Shown piece after piece: positions 1 through 5,792 of a DNA stretch of 9,514 nt. The stretch covers positions 1-9,514 of the forward strand of contig JBAZCO010000070.1 in assembly GCA_041654915.1 (NCBI GenBank). Reading direction: 5' to 3'. This DNA comes from JBAZCO01 sp041654915. GTDB lineage: Bacteria > Bacillota > Clostridia > Christensenellales > DTU072. The notes below the pieces were generated by a model. That model was not told the DNA's origin and ran no database searches. It saw only the letters and a program-made list of their open reading frames with translations. How positions within the stretch are numbered: position 1 is the stretch's first letter; each line of letters starts with the position of its first letter. The translations under genes were made by a program, and so were the position numbers.

Positions 1-77
1 ATAGTTATATTTATTTATTGTCAATTGTATGCGGCTTATTGGGCAATTCGTTGACTTTATCATTTTATTTACACCCA

Positions 78-125
78 ACAATTATTGTGATAAATGTTGC
101 AAGTAGCGGTATTTTATGGTAGAAT
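78..125 (+). promoter_or_regulatory. sigma-A type promoter of the PEPCK gene, with possible upstream operator
   Basis: A -35 box TTGCAA (97-102) and a -10 box TAGAAT (120-125) are separated by exactly 17 nt, which predicts transcription starting near 132 and a leader of about 30 nt. Just upstream lies an interrupted palindrome ACAAT-T-ATTGT (78-88), and CAACA (76-80) is mirrored by TGTTG (95-99), so a regulator site next to the -35 box is possible. The promoter call is sequence-based; the operator is only a suggestion because such AT-rich inverted repeats occur by chance. Confidence 0.7.
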
Positions 126-160
126 TACTACATACTATAAAATGAGGAGATATTTGTTAT

Positions 161-1942
161 ATGACTACAAACCAACATATTCTTGACTTTGTAAAAAAGT
201 ATTCTGACTTGATGAGTCCGGACGAAATTGTATGGATTGACGGCAGTAAAGCCCAAAGCAAAGCGCTAACCCAACAAGCAATCGAAACCGGTGAGGTAAT
301 AAAACTTAACAACAAACTTCTGCCAGGCTGTCTTTATCACCGCACGGCAGTTAACGATGTAGCAAGAGTAGAGGGAAGAACCTTTATTTGCACTACCGAT
401 AAAGAGGTAGCAGGACCTACCAACAATTGGATGGACCCTCAAGAGGCGTATGCCAAACTAGACAGCATTGCCAAAGACAGTATGAAAGGCAGAACTATGT
501 ATGTTATACCTTTTAGTATGGGTAAAGTAGGCTCGCCCTTTGCCAAGTACGGCATAGAGCTTACCGATAGCATTTATGTTGTTCTTAATATGATAATAAT
601 GACCCGTGTAAGTCCCAAAGTTTACAACAAGATTGGCGATACCGACAACTTTGTAAAATGCATACACGGCAAAGTTAAAATTGAAGAAGAAAACCGTTAC
701 ATCTGCCAATTTCCCGAGGACAATACAATATACTCAATCAACAGCGGCTACGGCGGCAATGTGTTGCTTGGTAAAAAGTGTTTTGCACTCCGCATAGCAT
801 CCTACCAAGGTTGGAAAGAAGGCTGGATGGCAGAGCATATGCTCATCTTAGGTATCGAAAAGCCAGACGGCGAAGTAAAATATATCACGGGCGCATTCCC
901 CTCTGCATGCGGCAAGACCAACCTTGCTATGCTCATTCCGCCAGAGACCTATACAAACAAAGGCTACAAAGTATTCACAGTTGGCGATGATATCGCTTGG
1001 ATAAGACGGGGCAGAAACGGTATGCTATACGCAATCAACCCCGAAAACGGCTTTTTTGGTGTTGCTCCCGGCACAAACGAAAAATCTAACTACAACGCTC
1101 TTGCAAGCACACGCAGAGATACAATTTTCACCAATGTCGTGTATATTCCCAAAAACAAGACAGTATGGTGGGAAGGCTTGGACAAAAATCCCCCCAAGAA
1201 CGCTATCGATTGGATAGGCAATCCGTGGGACGGCGACACCGTGGATGCAAATGGGAACAAAGTAAAGGGCGCACATCCCAACAGCAGATTTACCGCCCCT
1301 GCCAGAAACTGTCCCTGCATATCACCCGAGTTTGAAAACCCAAGAGGCGTACCCATTTCGGCAATCGTATTTGGCGGCAGGCGTGCCAAAGCCGCTCCGC
1401 TCGTATACGAGTCATTCGACTGGAAACACGGTGTATTTGTTGGCTCAACAATGGCATCCGAAACCACCGCTGCGGCGGCAGGCGCTGTGGGCGTAGTAAG
1501 ACACGACCCAATGGCAATGCTCCCCTTCTGCGGTTACAATATGGGTGACTACTTCCAGCACTGGCTAGATATTGGTAAAAAGACCAAAAACAAGCCCAAA
1601 ATCTTTAATGTTAACTGGTTTCGCACCGATGACAAAGGCAACTTTATCTGGCCTGGCTTTGGCGACAATATGAGAGTACTAGACTGGATACTAAAGCGTT
1701 GCGAAGACGCAGTGGATGCAGTAGAAACCCCTATTGGCTATCTGCCCAAACCCGAAGATATCAACCTCGAAGGTTTGGACTTCACAGTAGAGGAGCTAAC
1801 GACAATACTTGATGTGGACAAGGCAACCTGGAAAAATGAAATCAAAAATATTGAGGAGTTCTACGCAAAGTTTGGCGACAAACTCCCCCGTGAGCTTACC
1901 AAACAACTCAAGGCACTCAAATCCCGCATTCGTAAGATGTAA
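161..1942 (+). CDS. pckG: phosphoenolpyruvate carboxykinase (GTP)
   Basis: Converts oxaloacetate plus GTP to phosphoenolpyruvate, GDP and CO2 in the cytosol. It is gluconeogenic, or runs in the carboxylating direction in some fermenters. The 593-residue length fits the GTP family, and the key elements are in order: substrate arginine in VARVEGRTF (R69), NSGYGGN (194-200), metal ligands K206 (LLGKK) and H226 (AEHML), P-loop FPSACGKTN (246-254) with the hyper-reactive Cys250, GDDIAW (275-280), FGGRR (404-408), an omega-loop lid at 434-444, and the guanine-binding segment WPGFGDN (497-503). Residue roles are taken from the vertebrate enzyme by motif matching. The ATG at 161 has AGGAG at 145-149; the 11-nt spacing is slightly long, but no better in-frame start is seen. 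It is monocistronic: own promoter upstream, strong terminator downstream. The enzyme looks intact. Confidence 0.97.
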   Translation: MTTNQHILDFVKKYSDLMSPDEIVWIDGSKAQSKALTQQAIETGEVIKLNNKLLPGCLYHRTAVNDVARVEGRTFICTTDKEVAGPTNNWMDPQEAYAKLDSIAKDSMKGRTMYVIPFSMGKVGSPFAKYGIELTDSIYVVLNMIIMTRVSPKVYNKIGDTDNFVKCIHGKVKIEEENRYICQFPEDNTIYSINSGYGGNVLLGKKCFALRIASYQGWKEGWMAEHMLILGIEKPDGEVKYITGAFPSACGKTNLAMLIPPETYTNKGYKVFTVGDDIAWIRRGRNGMLYAINPENGFFGVAPGTNEKSNYNALASTRRDTIFTNVVYIPKNKTVWWEGLDKNPPKNAIDWIGNPWDGDTVDANGNKVKGAHPNSRFTAPARNCPCISPEFENPRGVPISAIVFGGRRAKAAPLVYESFDWKHGVFVGSTMASETTAAAAGAVGVVRHDPMAMLPFCGYNMGDYFQHWLDIGKKTKNKPKIFNVNWFRTDDKGNFIWPGFGDNMRVLDWILKRCEDAVDAVETPIGYLPKPEDINLEGLDFTVEELTTILDVDKATWKNEIKNIEEFYAKFGDKLPRELTKQLKALKSRIRKM

Positions 1943-2003
1943 GTTAAAACATAGGGCGCAAAAATCTATTTTATAGGTAACCCTACCAAAATCAACCATT
2001 ACC

Positions 2004-2040
2004 AAAAGCGCAAGTTTTTTAAATAACTTGCGCTTTTTTT
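2004..2040 (+). terminator. intrinsic terminator after pckG
   Basis: Stem GCGCAAGTT (2008-2016) pairs perfectly with AACTTGCGC (2025-2033) around an 8-nt A/T loop. It can be extended by four A-T pairs (2004-2007 with 2034-2037) and is followed directly by a run of seven T. It lies 61 nt past the PEPCK stop codon. This is a textbook Rho-independent terminator and separates pckG from the genes that follow. Confidence 0.93.
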
Positions 2041-2070
2041 ATTTTGCATCCTATATTTTAACAACTATAT

Positions 2071-2110
2071 AAGGGGGAAACAAGCTCTTTGTTTCCCCCT
2101 TAACCCCCTT
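2071..2110. repeat. 13-bp perfect hairpin with G5/C5 arms, function unknown
   Basis: AAGGGGGAAACAA (2071-2083) pairs perfectly with TTGTTTCCCCCTT (2089-2101) across a 5-nt loop. A second CCCCCTT (2104-2110) follows at once, so the left arm has two possible partners. There is no T-run on either strand, which argues against an ordinary terminator. The left-arm sequence AAGGGGGAAAC recurs at 2246-2256, and its complement core TTTCCCCC recurs at 5596-5603 beside the other repeat locus. It could be a dispersed inverted-repeat element or an RNA processing/stability hairpin. Confidence 0.6.
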
Positions 2111-2258
2111 CTTTCTCATAACTTTCCATCTTTGATAGAGTTTGTCGCTAATTATTTGTTTGTAGTGAACAATTTTGCCGTTCTATGTTCCCCCATATGG
2201 ATATTTTATTTATATTTATAGGAGCGAAAAGCGACTCCAAAAGATAAGGGGGAAACTA

Positions 2259-2372
2259 ATGGTCGTATATATTGATAGTGTTAATGCCCTAGCCTATGGG
2301 CAAGGGTTTTTAGTATTGTTGGGAGTGTTGCCGCCCTGCTTTGTTGGGGTGGAGAGATTGGGACTGTTGTAG
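2259..2372 (+). CDS. possible 37-residue small ORF (uncertain)
   Basis: An ATG at 2259 is preceded by AGGGGGA (2247-2253) with 5 nt spacing, a strong ribosome binding site, and the frame stays open to a TAG at 2370-2372. The frame also extends upstream to a TTG at 2175, but that start lacks a site. The predicted peptide is hydrophobic in its middle (GQGFLVLLGVLPPCF, residues 14-28), which could be a short membrane segment. Most of it lies in a 48-nt repeat whose second copy (2482-2529) keeps the same reading frame but has no start codon. No family is recognised. Against it: no clear promoter was found, the strand is G+T-rich repeat DNA, and the ribosome binding site is itself part of a recurring GGGGGAAA element. 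It may simply be non-coding repeat. Confidence 0.22.
   Translation: MVVYIDSVNALAYGQGFLVLLGVLPPCFVGVERLGLL
2296..2343 (+). repeat. 48-nt dispersed direct repeat, copy A
   Basis: Matches 2482-2529 at 43 or 44 of 48 positions; the four internal differences are all transitions. Similarity also extends upstream (TATTGATAGTGTTAATG here against TATTGATGGTGTTGATG at copy B), where copy A has 12 extra bases. The repeat is strongly G+T biased on this strand. It is not part of any mobile element that I can recognise. Confidence 0.75.
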
Positions 2373-2381
2373 CCGACCTTT
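2367..2381 (+). repeat. 15-nt match to the distant 42-nt repeat array
   Basis: TTGTAGCCGACCTTT differs at one base from TTGTAGCCCACCTTT, the consensus within the tandem array at 5618-5763. Together with the nearby GTTGCCGCC in copy A (ATTGCCGCC or ATTGCCGCT in the array), this suggests that the two intergenic repeat regions are related. A 15-nt match alone is modest evidence. Confidence 0.4.
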
Positions 2382-2481
2382 TTAACGGCGGCGGGAGGAT
2401 GCGACTTTTAATTCAATAAAGTAGGTGTTTTTTCTTGTTGGAAGTGTTTTACTTTTTAGTGTTGGTCTATTGATGGTGTTG

Positions 2482-2529
2482 ATGGGCAAGGATTTTTAGT
2501 GTTGTTAGGAGTGTTGCTGCCCTGCTTTT
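2482..2529 (+). repeat. 48-nt dispersed direct repeat, copy B
   Basis: Second copy of the repeat at 2296-2343, offset by 186 nt. In the frame matching the small ORF of copy A it reads GQGFLVLLGVLLPCF and is open from 2460 to a TAA at 2556-2558, but the frame has no ATG, GTG or TTG with a ribosome binding site. If the repeat was ever coding, this copy appears to be a remnant. It ends about 20 nt before the pnuC -35 box. Confidence 0.75.
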
Positions 2530-2550
2530 GCTGTGTTTTGTTTGCTAAAT

Positions 2551-2579
2551 TTGAGTAAACTATGTTAATATATTATTAA
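2551..2579 (+). promoter_or_regulatory. probable promoter of the pnuC-type gene
   Basis: TTGAGT (2551-2556) and TATTAA (2574-2579) are spaced by 17 nt in an AT-rich stretch, predicting a start near 2586. That leaves an untranslated leader of about 115 nt before the ATG at 2701, long enough to hold a regulatory RNA. The -10 box is an imperfect match. Confidence 0.5.
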
Positions 2580-2596
2580 ATTAATTATTAGCGTAA

Positions 2597-2677
2597 GGCA
2601 ATTGCCACCGAGTAATGCAAAAATGCTTGGTTTTTAAGCATTCTCGTTTGTATCGTTAGGTCTTAGAAGATATAAAC
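2597..2677 (+). promoter_or_regulatory. structured 5' leader of the pnuC-type gene; candidate riboswitch or cis-regulatory RNA
   Basis: Three elements are visible in the leader. First is a 10-nt palindrome GGCAATTGCC (2597-2606). Second is a helix of CGAG (2609-2612) with CTCG (2643-2646) enclosing AATGCTT (2622-2628) with AAGCATT (2636-2642). AATGC also occurs at 2614-2618, so AAGCATT has two competing partners. ACC (2607-2609) could pair with GGT (2629-2631) of the hairpin loop as a short pseudoknot. Third is GTTTGTATC (2646-2654) pairing with GATATAAAC (2669-2677), 9 bp with one G-U pair, ending 13 nt before the ribosome binding site. Genes of the PnuC family are known to be controlled by riboswitches, such as the NAD+-II class for pnuC and TPP for pnuT. 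I do not see the TPP core motifs and cannot match this leader to a known class. Confidence 0.45.
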
Positions 2678-2700
2678 AGAGGATGTTTTTTGGAGTTACG

Positions 2701-3408
2701 ATGAAGTTTGTACGAGCTACCCTCAAGTCGTTTACTAAGTTTGAGCTTGCCCTATGGCTTGGCTCTTATCTTGTGATTACCCTTTCTTTTGTATTGCTAA
2801 AAAACAAAGACTATCTCACCCTTGCAGCATCACTAATAGGCGCAACTGCCCTTATTTTTGTATCCAAAGGCAATGTGCTTGGACAAGTGTTAACTGTGGT
2901 TTTTAGTGTATTTTATGGGATAATATCCTTTTCATTTAGATATTACGGCGAAATGATAACCTACTTATGTATGACTACCCCAATAGCGGTGGCATCTATT
3001 GTCACCTGGATACGCAATGCATATAACGGGAATGCTATCGAAGTCAAAATCGCCAACCTAAGCAAGAAAGAATATTTTTTGATGCTACTTTCTGGCACAG
3101 CGGTAACGGTTGCCTTTTATTTTATACTCGACGCTTTCAATACAAACTACCTTATAATAAGTACGATATCGGTAATGACAAGTTTTGTTGCCTCTTACCT
3201 AACAATGCGCAGGAGTGAATACTACGCTCTTGCGTATGCCCTTAATGATATTGTGCTTATCTCGCTTTGGGTGCTTGCTACAATGAGTGAAATAAGTTAC
3301 CTGCCGATGATAATATGCTTTGTGGTTTTTCTTATTAACGATTTGTATGGATTTATTAATTGGTCTAAAACAAAGCGAAAGCAAATGGATAACCAACCCT
3401 TGTCTTGA
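2701..3408 (+). CDS. pnuC: PnuC-family vitamin/nucleoside transporter (probably nicotinamide riboside)
   Basis: Predicted multi-pass inner-membrane protein of 235 residues, the usual PnuC size, whose family mediates facilitated uptake of nicotinamide riboside for NAD synthesis. Supporting features are the run of hydrophobic helices, the central YYGEMITYLCMTTPIA followed by a tryptophan and WIRN, the NDIVLISLW segment, and the C-terminal NDLYGFINWSK typical of the family. Relatives carry thiamine, riboflavin or deoxynucleosides, so the substrate is not certain. The ATG at 2701 is preferred because GGAG (2692-2695) sits 5 nt upstream; the in-frame ATG at 2683 has its purine stretch directly against the codon. 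The structured leader points to metabolite control. A promoter for the next gene overlaps the stop codon. Confidence 0.88.
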   Translation: MKFVRATLKSFTKFELALWLGSYLVITLSFVLLKNKDYLTLAASLIGATALIFVSKGNVLGQVLTVVFSVFYGIISFSFRYYGEMITYLCMTTPIAVASIVTWIRNAYNGNAIEVKIANLSKKEYFLMLLSGTAVTVAFYFILDAFNTNYLIISTISVMTSFVASYLTMRRSEYYALAYALNDIVLISLWVLATMSEISYLPMIICFVVFLINDLYGFINWSKTKRKQMDNQPLS

Positions 3409-3433
3409 CTAATTTATTGCCACATTGTATAAT
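3405..3433 (+). promoter_or_regulatory. consensus sigma-A promoter of the thuA-like gene
   Basis: TTGACT (3405-3410) and a perfect TATAAT (3428-3433) are spaced by 17 nt. The -35 box contains the pnuC stop codon (3406-3408). The predicted start near 3440 gives a leader of only about 15 nt that just includes the AGAGAG ribosome binding site. This is the best promoter in the window and makes the downstream pair transcriptionally independent of pnuC. Confidence 0.85.
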
Positions 3434-3454
3434 GTTTGCTAGAGAGATTTGCCT

Positions 3455-4198
3455 ATGAATATTACTATTTGGAACGAATATCACCCATCCGCAAAAAGCG
3501 GGAAAATAGCACGAGTTTATCCCAAGGGAATACACCATACGCTAAAAAGCATATTTGCGAAGGAAGAAAACATAAGCGTGCATATTGCCACACAGGACGA
3601 ACCTGAAAACGGGCTTAGCGACAAGGTGCTAGAGAACACCGATGTGCTAATTTGGTGGGGCAGCGCTTGGCAAGACAATGTGCTAGACAGCGTGGCAGAA
3701 AAAGTGTACAAGAGAGTACTTAGCGGTATGGGCGCAATATTTTTGCATTCGGCGCACGCAAGCAAGCCCTTTATCAAGCTTATGGGTACAACCTGCTCAC
3801 TAAAGTGGCGAGAGGAGGAAGAAAAAGAAAGACTTTGGACAATAAATCCTTCCCACCCTATCGCTTACGGCATACCCGAAACATTTTCACTTGACTCAGA
3901 AAAAATGTACGGGGAGTTTTTTGATATCCCCATACCAGACGACCTAATATTTTTGGGCTGGTTTCCCGGCGGCGAAGTGTTTCGCAGCGGCTGTACCTTT
4001 AGGCGGGGATATGGCAAAATATTTTACTTTCAACCAGGTTGCGAAGTATATCCCACCTATTACGATGATACAATAAGAAAAATTATTTACAATGCCGCAA
4101 TGTGGGTTGCCCCCAACGCTCCCCCAAAAGTGTCGGATATCATACACCAAAAAGTTGCGATAGAAAAAACTAAGAAGGGAATATTTAGGCGAAAATAA
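3455..4198 (+). CDS. thuA: ThuA-like domain protein (trehalose-utilisation family)
   Basis: A 247-residue cytosolic protein of the ThuA family, which has a glutamine-amidotransferase-like fold. In Sinorhizobium, thuAB is linked to conversion of trehalose-type disaccharides to 3-keto derivatives; the exact ThuA reaction is uncertain. Family blocks seen: TIWNEYHPS (4-12), YPKGIH (22-27), TDVLIWWG (62-69), FLHSAHASKPF (96-106), GTTCSLKWRE (111-120), ERLWTINPSHPIAYGI (125-140), MYGEFFDIP (151-159), GGEVFRSGCTFRRGYGKIFYF (172-192 region), and PTYY (200-203). Several histidines that I recall as conserved are replaced here: S70, Q73, F155 and C196; H98 and H101 remain. The ATG at 3455 is chosen over the TTG at 3449 because AGAGAG (3441-3446) is 8 nt away. 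It is followed by a sugar isomerase, a pairing consistent with keto-sugar metabolism. The substrate is unknown. Confidence 0.85.
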   Translation: MNITIWNEYHPSAKSGKIARVYPKGIHHTLKSIFAKEENISVHIATQDEPENGLSDKVLENTDVLIWWGSAWQDNVLDSVAEKVYKRVLSGMGAIFLHSAHASKPFIKLMGTTCSLKWREEEEKERLWTINPSHPIAYGIPETFSLDSEKMYGEFFDIPIPDDLIFLGWFPGGEVFRSGCTFRRGYGKIFYFQPGCEVYPTYYDDTIRKIIYNAAMWVAPNAPPKVSDIIHQKVAIEKTKKGIFRRK

Positions 4199-4241
4199 TA
4201 CAAAAATAATATTTTTAGCAGATGAATAAATAAATATTAAC

Positions 4242-4266
4242 TCCGCTTTTTTAGCGGAAGGGAGAG
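4242..4266 (+). promoter_or_regulatory. small hairpin adjoining the ribosome binding site of the isomerase gene
   Basis: TCCGCT (4242-4247) pairs with AGCGGA (4253-4258) around a TTTTT loop, and GGAGAG (4261-4266) follows after two bases. There is no T-tail, so it does not look like a terminator on this strand. It may protect the 5' end of a processed message or modulate initiation. The 74-nt gap upstream is AT-rich, with only a weak promoter-like match, so co-transcription with the thuA-like gene is likely. Confidence 0.45.
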
Positions 4267-4272
4267 AATAAA

Positions 4273-5043
4273 ATGACAAAAAAAATTAGATTGGGAGTAC
4301 AGCTTTTTACCCTGAGAGATGAAACAAAAGACCCTGACAATTTGAGGGATGTTTTTTCGTTTGTAAAGAGTACGGGCGCAGAAACGGTGGAGCTATCCGC
4401 TATGCCCGATGTGCCTGCAAAACTAATAGCCGACCTAACAAAAGAGATGAACCTTAGTGTTGCAAGCACGCATATACCGTATTCTAGGCTACAAAAAGAT
4501 TGGGACAGTGTGGTAGCAGACCACTTGATATACAAAAGCCCTACCATAGGGATACCTATGCCGCCGCCCGAATGCTTTTTTAGTTTATCTGCCCTATTAA
4601 AGTTTACTGCATCGGTAAACCGTATGCAAGAAGAGGCGGCAAAAGCGGGATTGTATATGCACTATCACAACCACCATATGGAGTTTAAGAAAAAGTTTGG
4701 TTCTAAGCGTATAATTGATATAATGTACGAGGAGTTTGCCCCCGAAGTGACCTTTTGCTTGGATATTTTTTGGGCGAAGTACGCAAAGGCAGATATTGAA
4801 AAGAGCATAGATATGCTAGGCACAAGGCTCACACAAATACATATGAAAGGCTATCAAAAGCGGCTGTTTTTTCCCAAGATGTGTTCCCCCGCCGAGGGGA
4901 TAATTGACTATCCCAAATGCCTTTTCCAAGCGGAAAAATATGGCACAGATGCCGCTCTTATAGAGATTGATACAATCGCAAATCCCCGTGCGGCTATCAA
5001 TAGCGGTATGGATTTTTTAATAGAAAATTACGCAAAAAAATAG
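4273..5043 (+). CDS. sugar phosphate isomerase/epimerase-like TIM-barrel protein
   Basis: A 256-residue protein of the xylose isomerase-like TIM barrel (AP endonuclease 2) superfamily, usually cytosolic metal-dependent isomerases, epimerases or dehydratases acting on sugars or keto-sugars. The N-terminal GVQLFTLRDE (8-17) is the typical first strand of this group. YHNHHMEF (131-138) is a hallmark block. Probable metal ligands or active-site acids are D164 (CLDIFW), H190 (QIHMKGY) and E231 (LIEID), with the AEGIIDYP block at 207-214. The usual His-x-Lys-Asp is here HMKG, so the aspartate is missing. GGAGAG at 4261-4266 with 6-nt spacing supports the ATG at 4273. The partner upstream is ThuA-like; members of both families work on 3-keto-sugars elsewhere, but no dehydrogenase is in the window. 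The exact substrate cannot be read from the sequence. Confidence 0.85.
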   Translation: MTKKIRLGVQLFTLRDETKDPDNLRDVFSFVKSTGAETVELSAMPDVPAKLIADLTKEMNLSVASTHIPYSRLQKDWDSVVADHLIYKSPTIGIPMPPPECFFSLSALLKFTASVNRMQEEAAKAGLYMHYHNHHMEFKKKFGSKRIIDIMYEEFAPEVTFCLDIFWAKYAKADIEKSIDMLGTRLTQIHMKGYQKRLFFPKMCSPAEGIIDYPKCLFQAEKYGTDAALIEIDTIANPRAAINSGMDFLIENYAKK

Positions 5044-5046
5044 CTG

Positions 5047-5553
5047 TTATAAATCATTTCTGAAGTTGTAAATATACGGCGTCCTCTTTAGTATAACGAC
5101 AATGAGGACGCCTATTATTATGCCTGCCGCTGGTTGCAAAGAGGCAAACGGGAGGTTTGCCACCGCAAGCGCCCAACCAAAATAGCAGCCCTCAAACACA
5201 AAGTATCCGCTAAGCATAAACAAGCCGCCCGCAAGGTAGGCGGGTATTAACTTGATTAAACGAGGGTCTTTGTACATAATAATACCCGCAATAAAAGCCA
5301 TACCCGCTTTGATAAATAGTGACGGCAACATATAGTCGGCATAGCCTAGCATTAGGTCGGCAAGCATACTCCCCACTCCCGCCGAAAGTGCCGCATATCG
5401 AGGACGCAAAAAAAAGCAGGACACAAATATTATTATATCTCCTGCGTGAATGTAGCCCTTTATTGCAAGAGGAATTTTAATAAATATTGTCGCCGCTATC
5501 GTAAGAGAGGCAAACATAGCCGTTATCGCTATTATTTTTGCGTTCTTGTCCAC
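5047..5553 (-). CDS. ECF transporter S-component (riboflavin-type/DUF1393 family)
   Basis: A 168-residue, very hydrophobic membrane protein with about six predicted helices, the right size for the substrate-binding S-subunit of an energy-coupling factor vitamin transporter. The block GYIHAGDIIIFVS (33-45), followed by RPRYAALSAGVGSMLADL (50-67) and GYADYMLPSLFIKAGMAFI (70-88), is characteristic of the PF07155-like family. Substrate specificity cannot be assigned, and no EcfA/EcfT genes are near, so it probably uses shared ECF modules encoded elsewhere. The start is a GTG (5551-5553) with the complement of ACTTCCC (5557-5563), GGGAAGT, as ribosome binding site. It lies 239 bp past the flavoprotein gene, behind a repeat array, and converges with the isomerase gene with only 3 bp between stop codons. 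No confident promoter was found in the spacer. Confidence 0.85.
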   Translation of the reverse strand: MDKNAKIIAITAMFASLTIAATIFIKIPLAIKGYIHAGDIIIFVSCFFLRPRYAALSAGVGSMLADLMLGYADYMLPSLFIKAGMAFIAGIIMYKDPRLIKLIPAYLAGGLFMLSGYFVFEGCYFGWALAVANLPFASLQPAAGIIIGVLIVVILKRTPYIYNFRNDL

Positions 5554-5617
5554 AATACTTCCCTTTTATTATTAGCTTGTCTTATTGCTGTAAGATTTCC
5601 CCCTATTTTATGTTTTT

Positions 5618-5763
5618 GCTTGGTAATTGCCGCCTGTAGCCCACCTTTGTATTGTTTTGCTTGGTGATTGCCGCTTGTAGCCACCTTTGTTATTGTTTTG
5701 CTTGGTGATTGCCGCTTATAGCCCACCTTTGTTATTGTTTTGCTTGGTGATTGCCGCTTGTAG
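5618..5763. repeat. tandem array of about 3.5 copies of a 42-nt unit
   Basis: Units begin with GCTTGGTGATTGCCGCTTGT and end with CCTTTGTTATTGTTTT: 5618-5658 (41 nt), 5659-5699 (41 nt), 5700-5741 (42 nt) and a partial unit at 5742-5763. Units 1 and 2 each lack one base relative to the 42-nt consensus, at different places, and substitutions are few. Each unit has GGTG (GGTA in unit 1) and CACC positioned to form a short hairpin. The array fills much of the 239-bp gap between the flavoprotein stop and the ECF S-component start. There are no unique spacers, so it is not CRISPR. Single-base length changes break any reading frame, so it is not coding. Confidence 0.9.
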
Positions 5764-5792
5764 TTCCTTTTTTGTCATTAATATTCTTGCTT

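Noticed and set aside
458..1517. Several open frames of 70-125 codons on both strands inside the PEPCK gene
   Set aside because: They lie within a fully supported conserved gene, have no own ribosome binding sites or recognisable protein features, and are frame shadows.
2071..2101. Second intrinsic terminator after pckG
   Set aside because: The stem is strong, but neither strand has a T-run directly after it.
2175..2258. Upstream extension of the small ORF to a TTG at 2175
   Set aside because: No ribosome binding site precedes the TTG, and the extra 28 codons look like translated AT-rich spacer; if anything is translated, the ATG at 2259 is the better start.
2581..2700. TPP riboswitch before the PnuC-type gene, which would imply a thiamine transporter
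   Set aside because: The conserved CTGAGA and downstream TPP core words are absent from the leader.
2683..2700. ATG at 2683 as the pnuC start
   Set aside because: Its purine stretch abuts the codon, whereas GGAG at 2692-2695 is ideally spaced for the in-frame ATG at 2701; the six extra residues do not resemble the family N-terminus.
5618..5763. CRISPR array
   Set aside because: Units are contiguous 41-42 nt repeats without unique spacers, and no cas genes are nearby.
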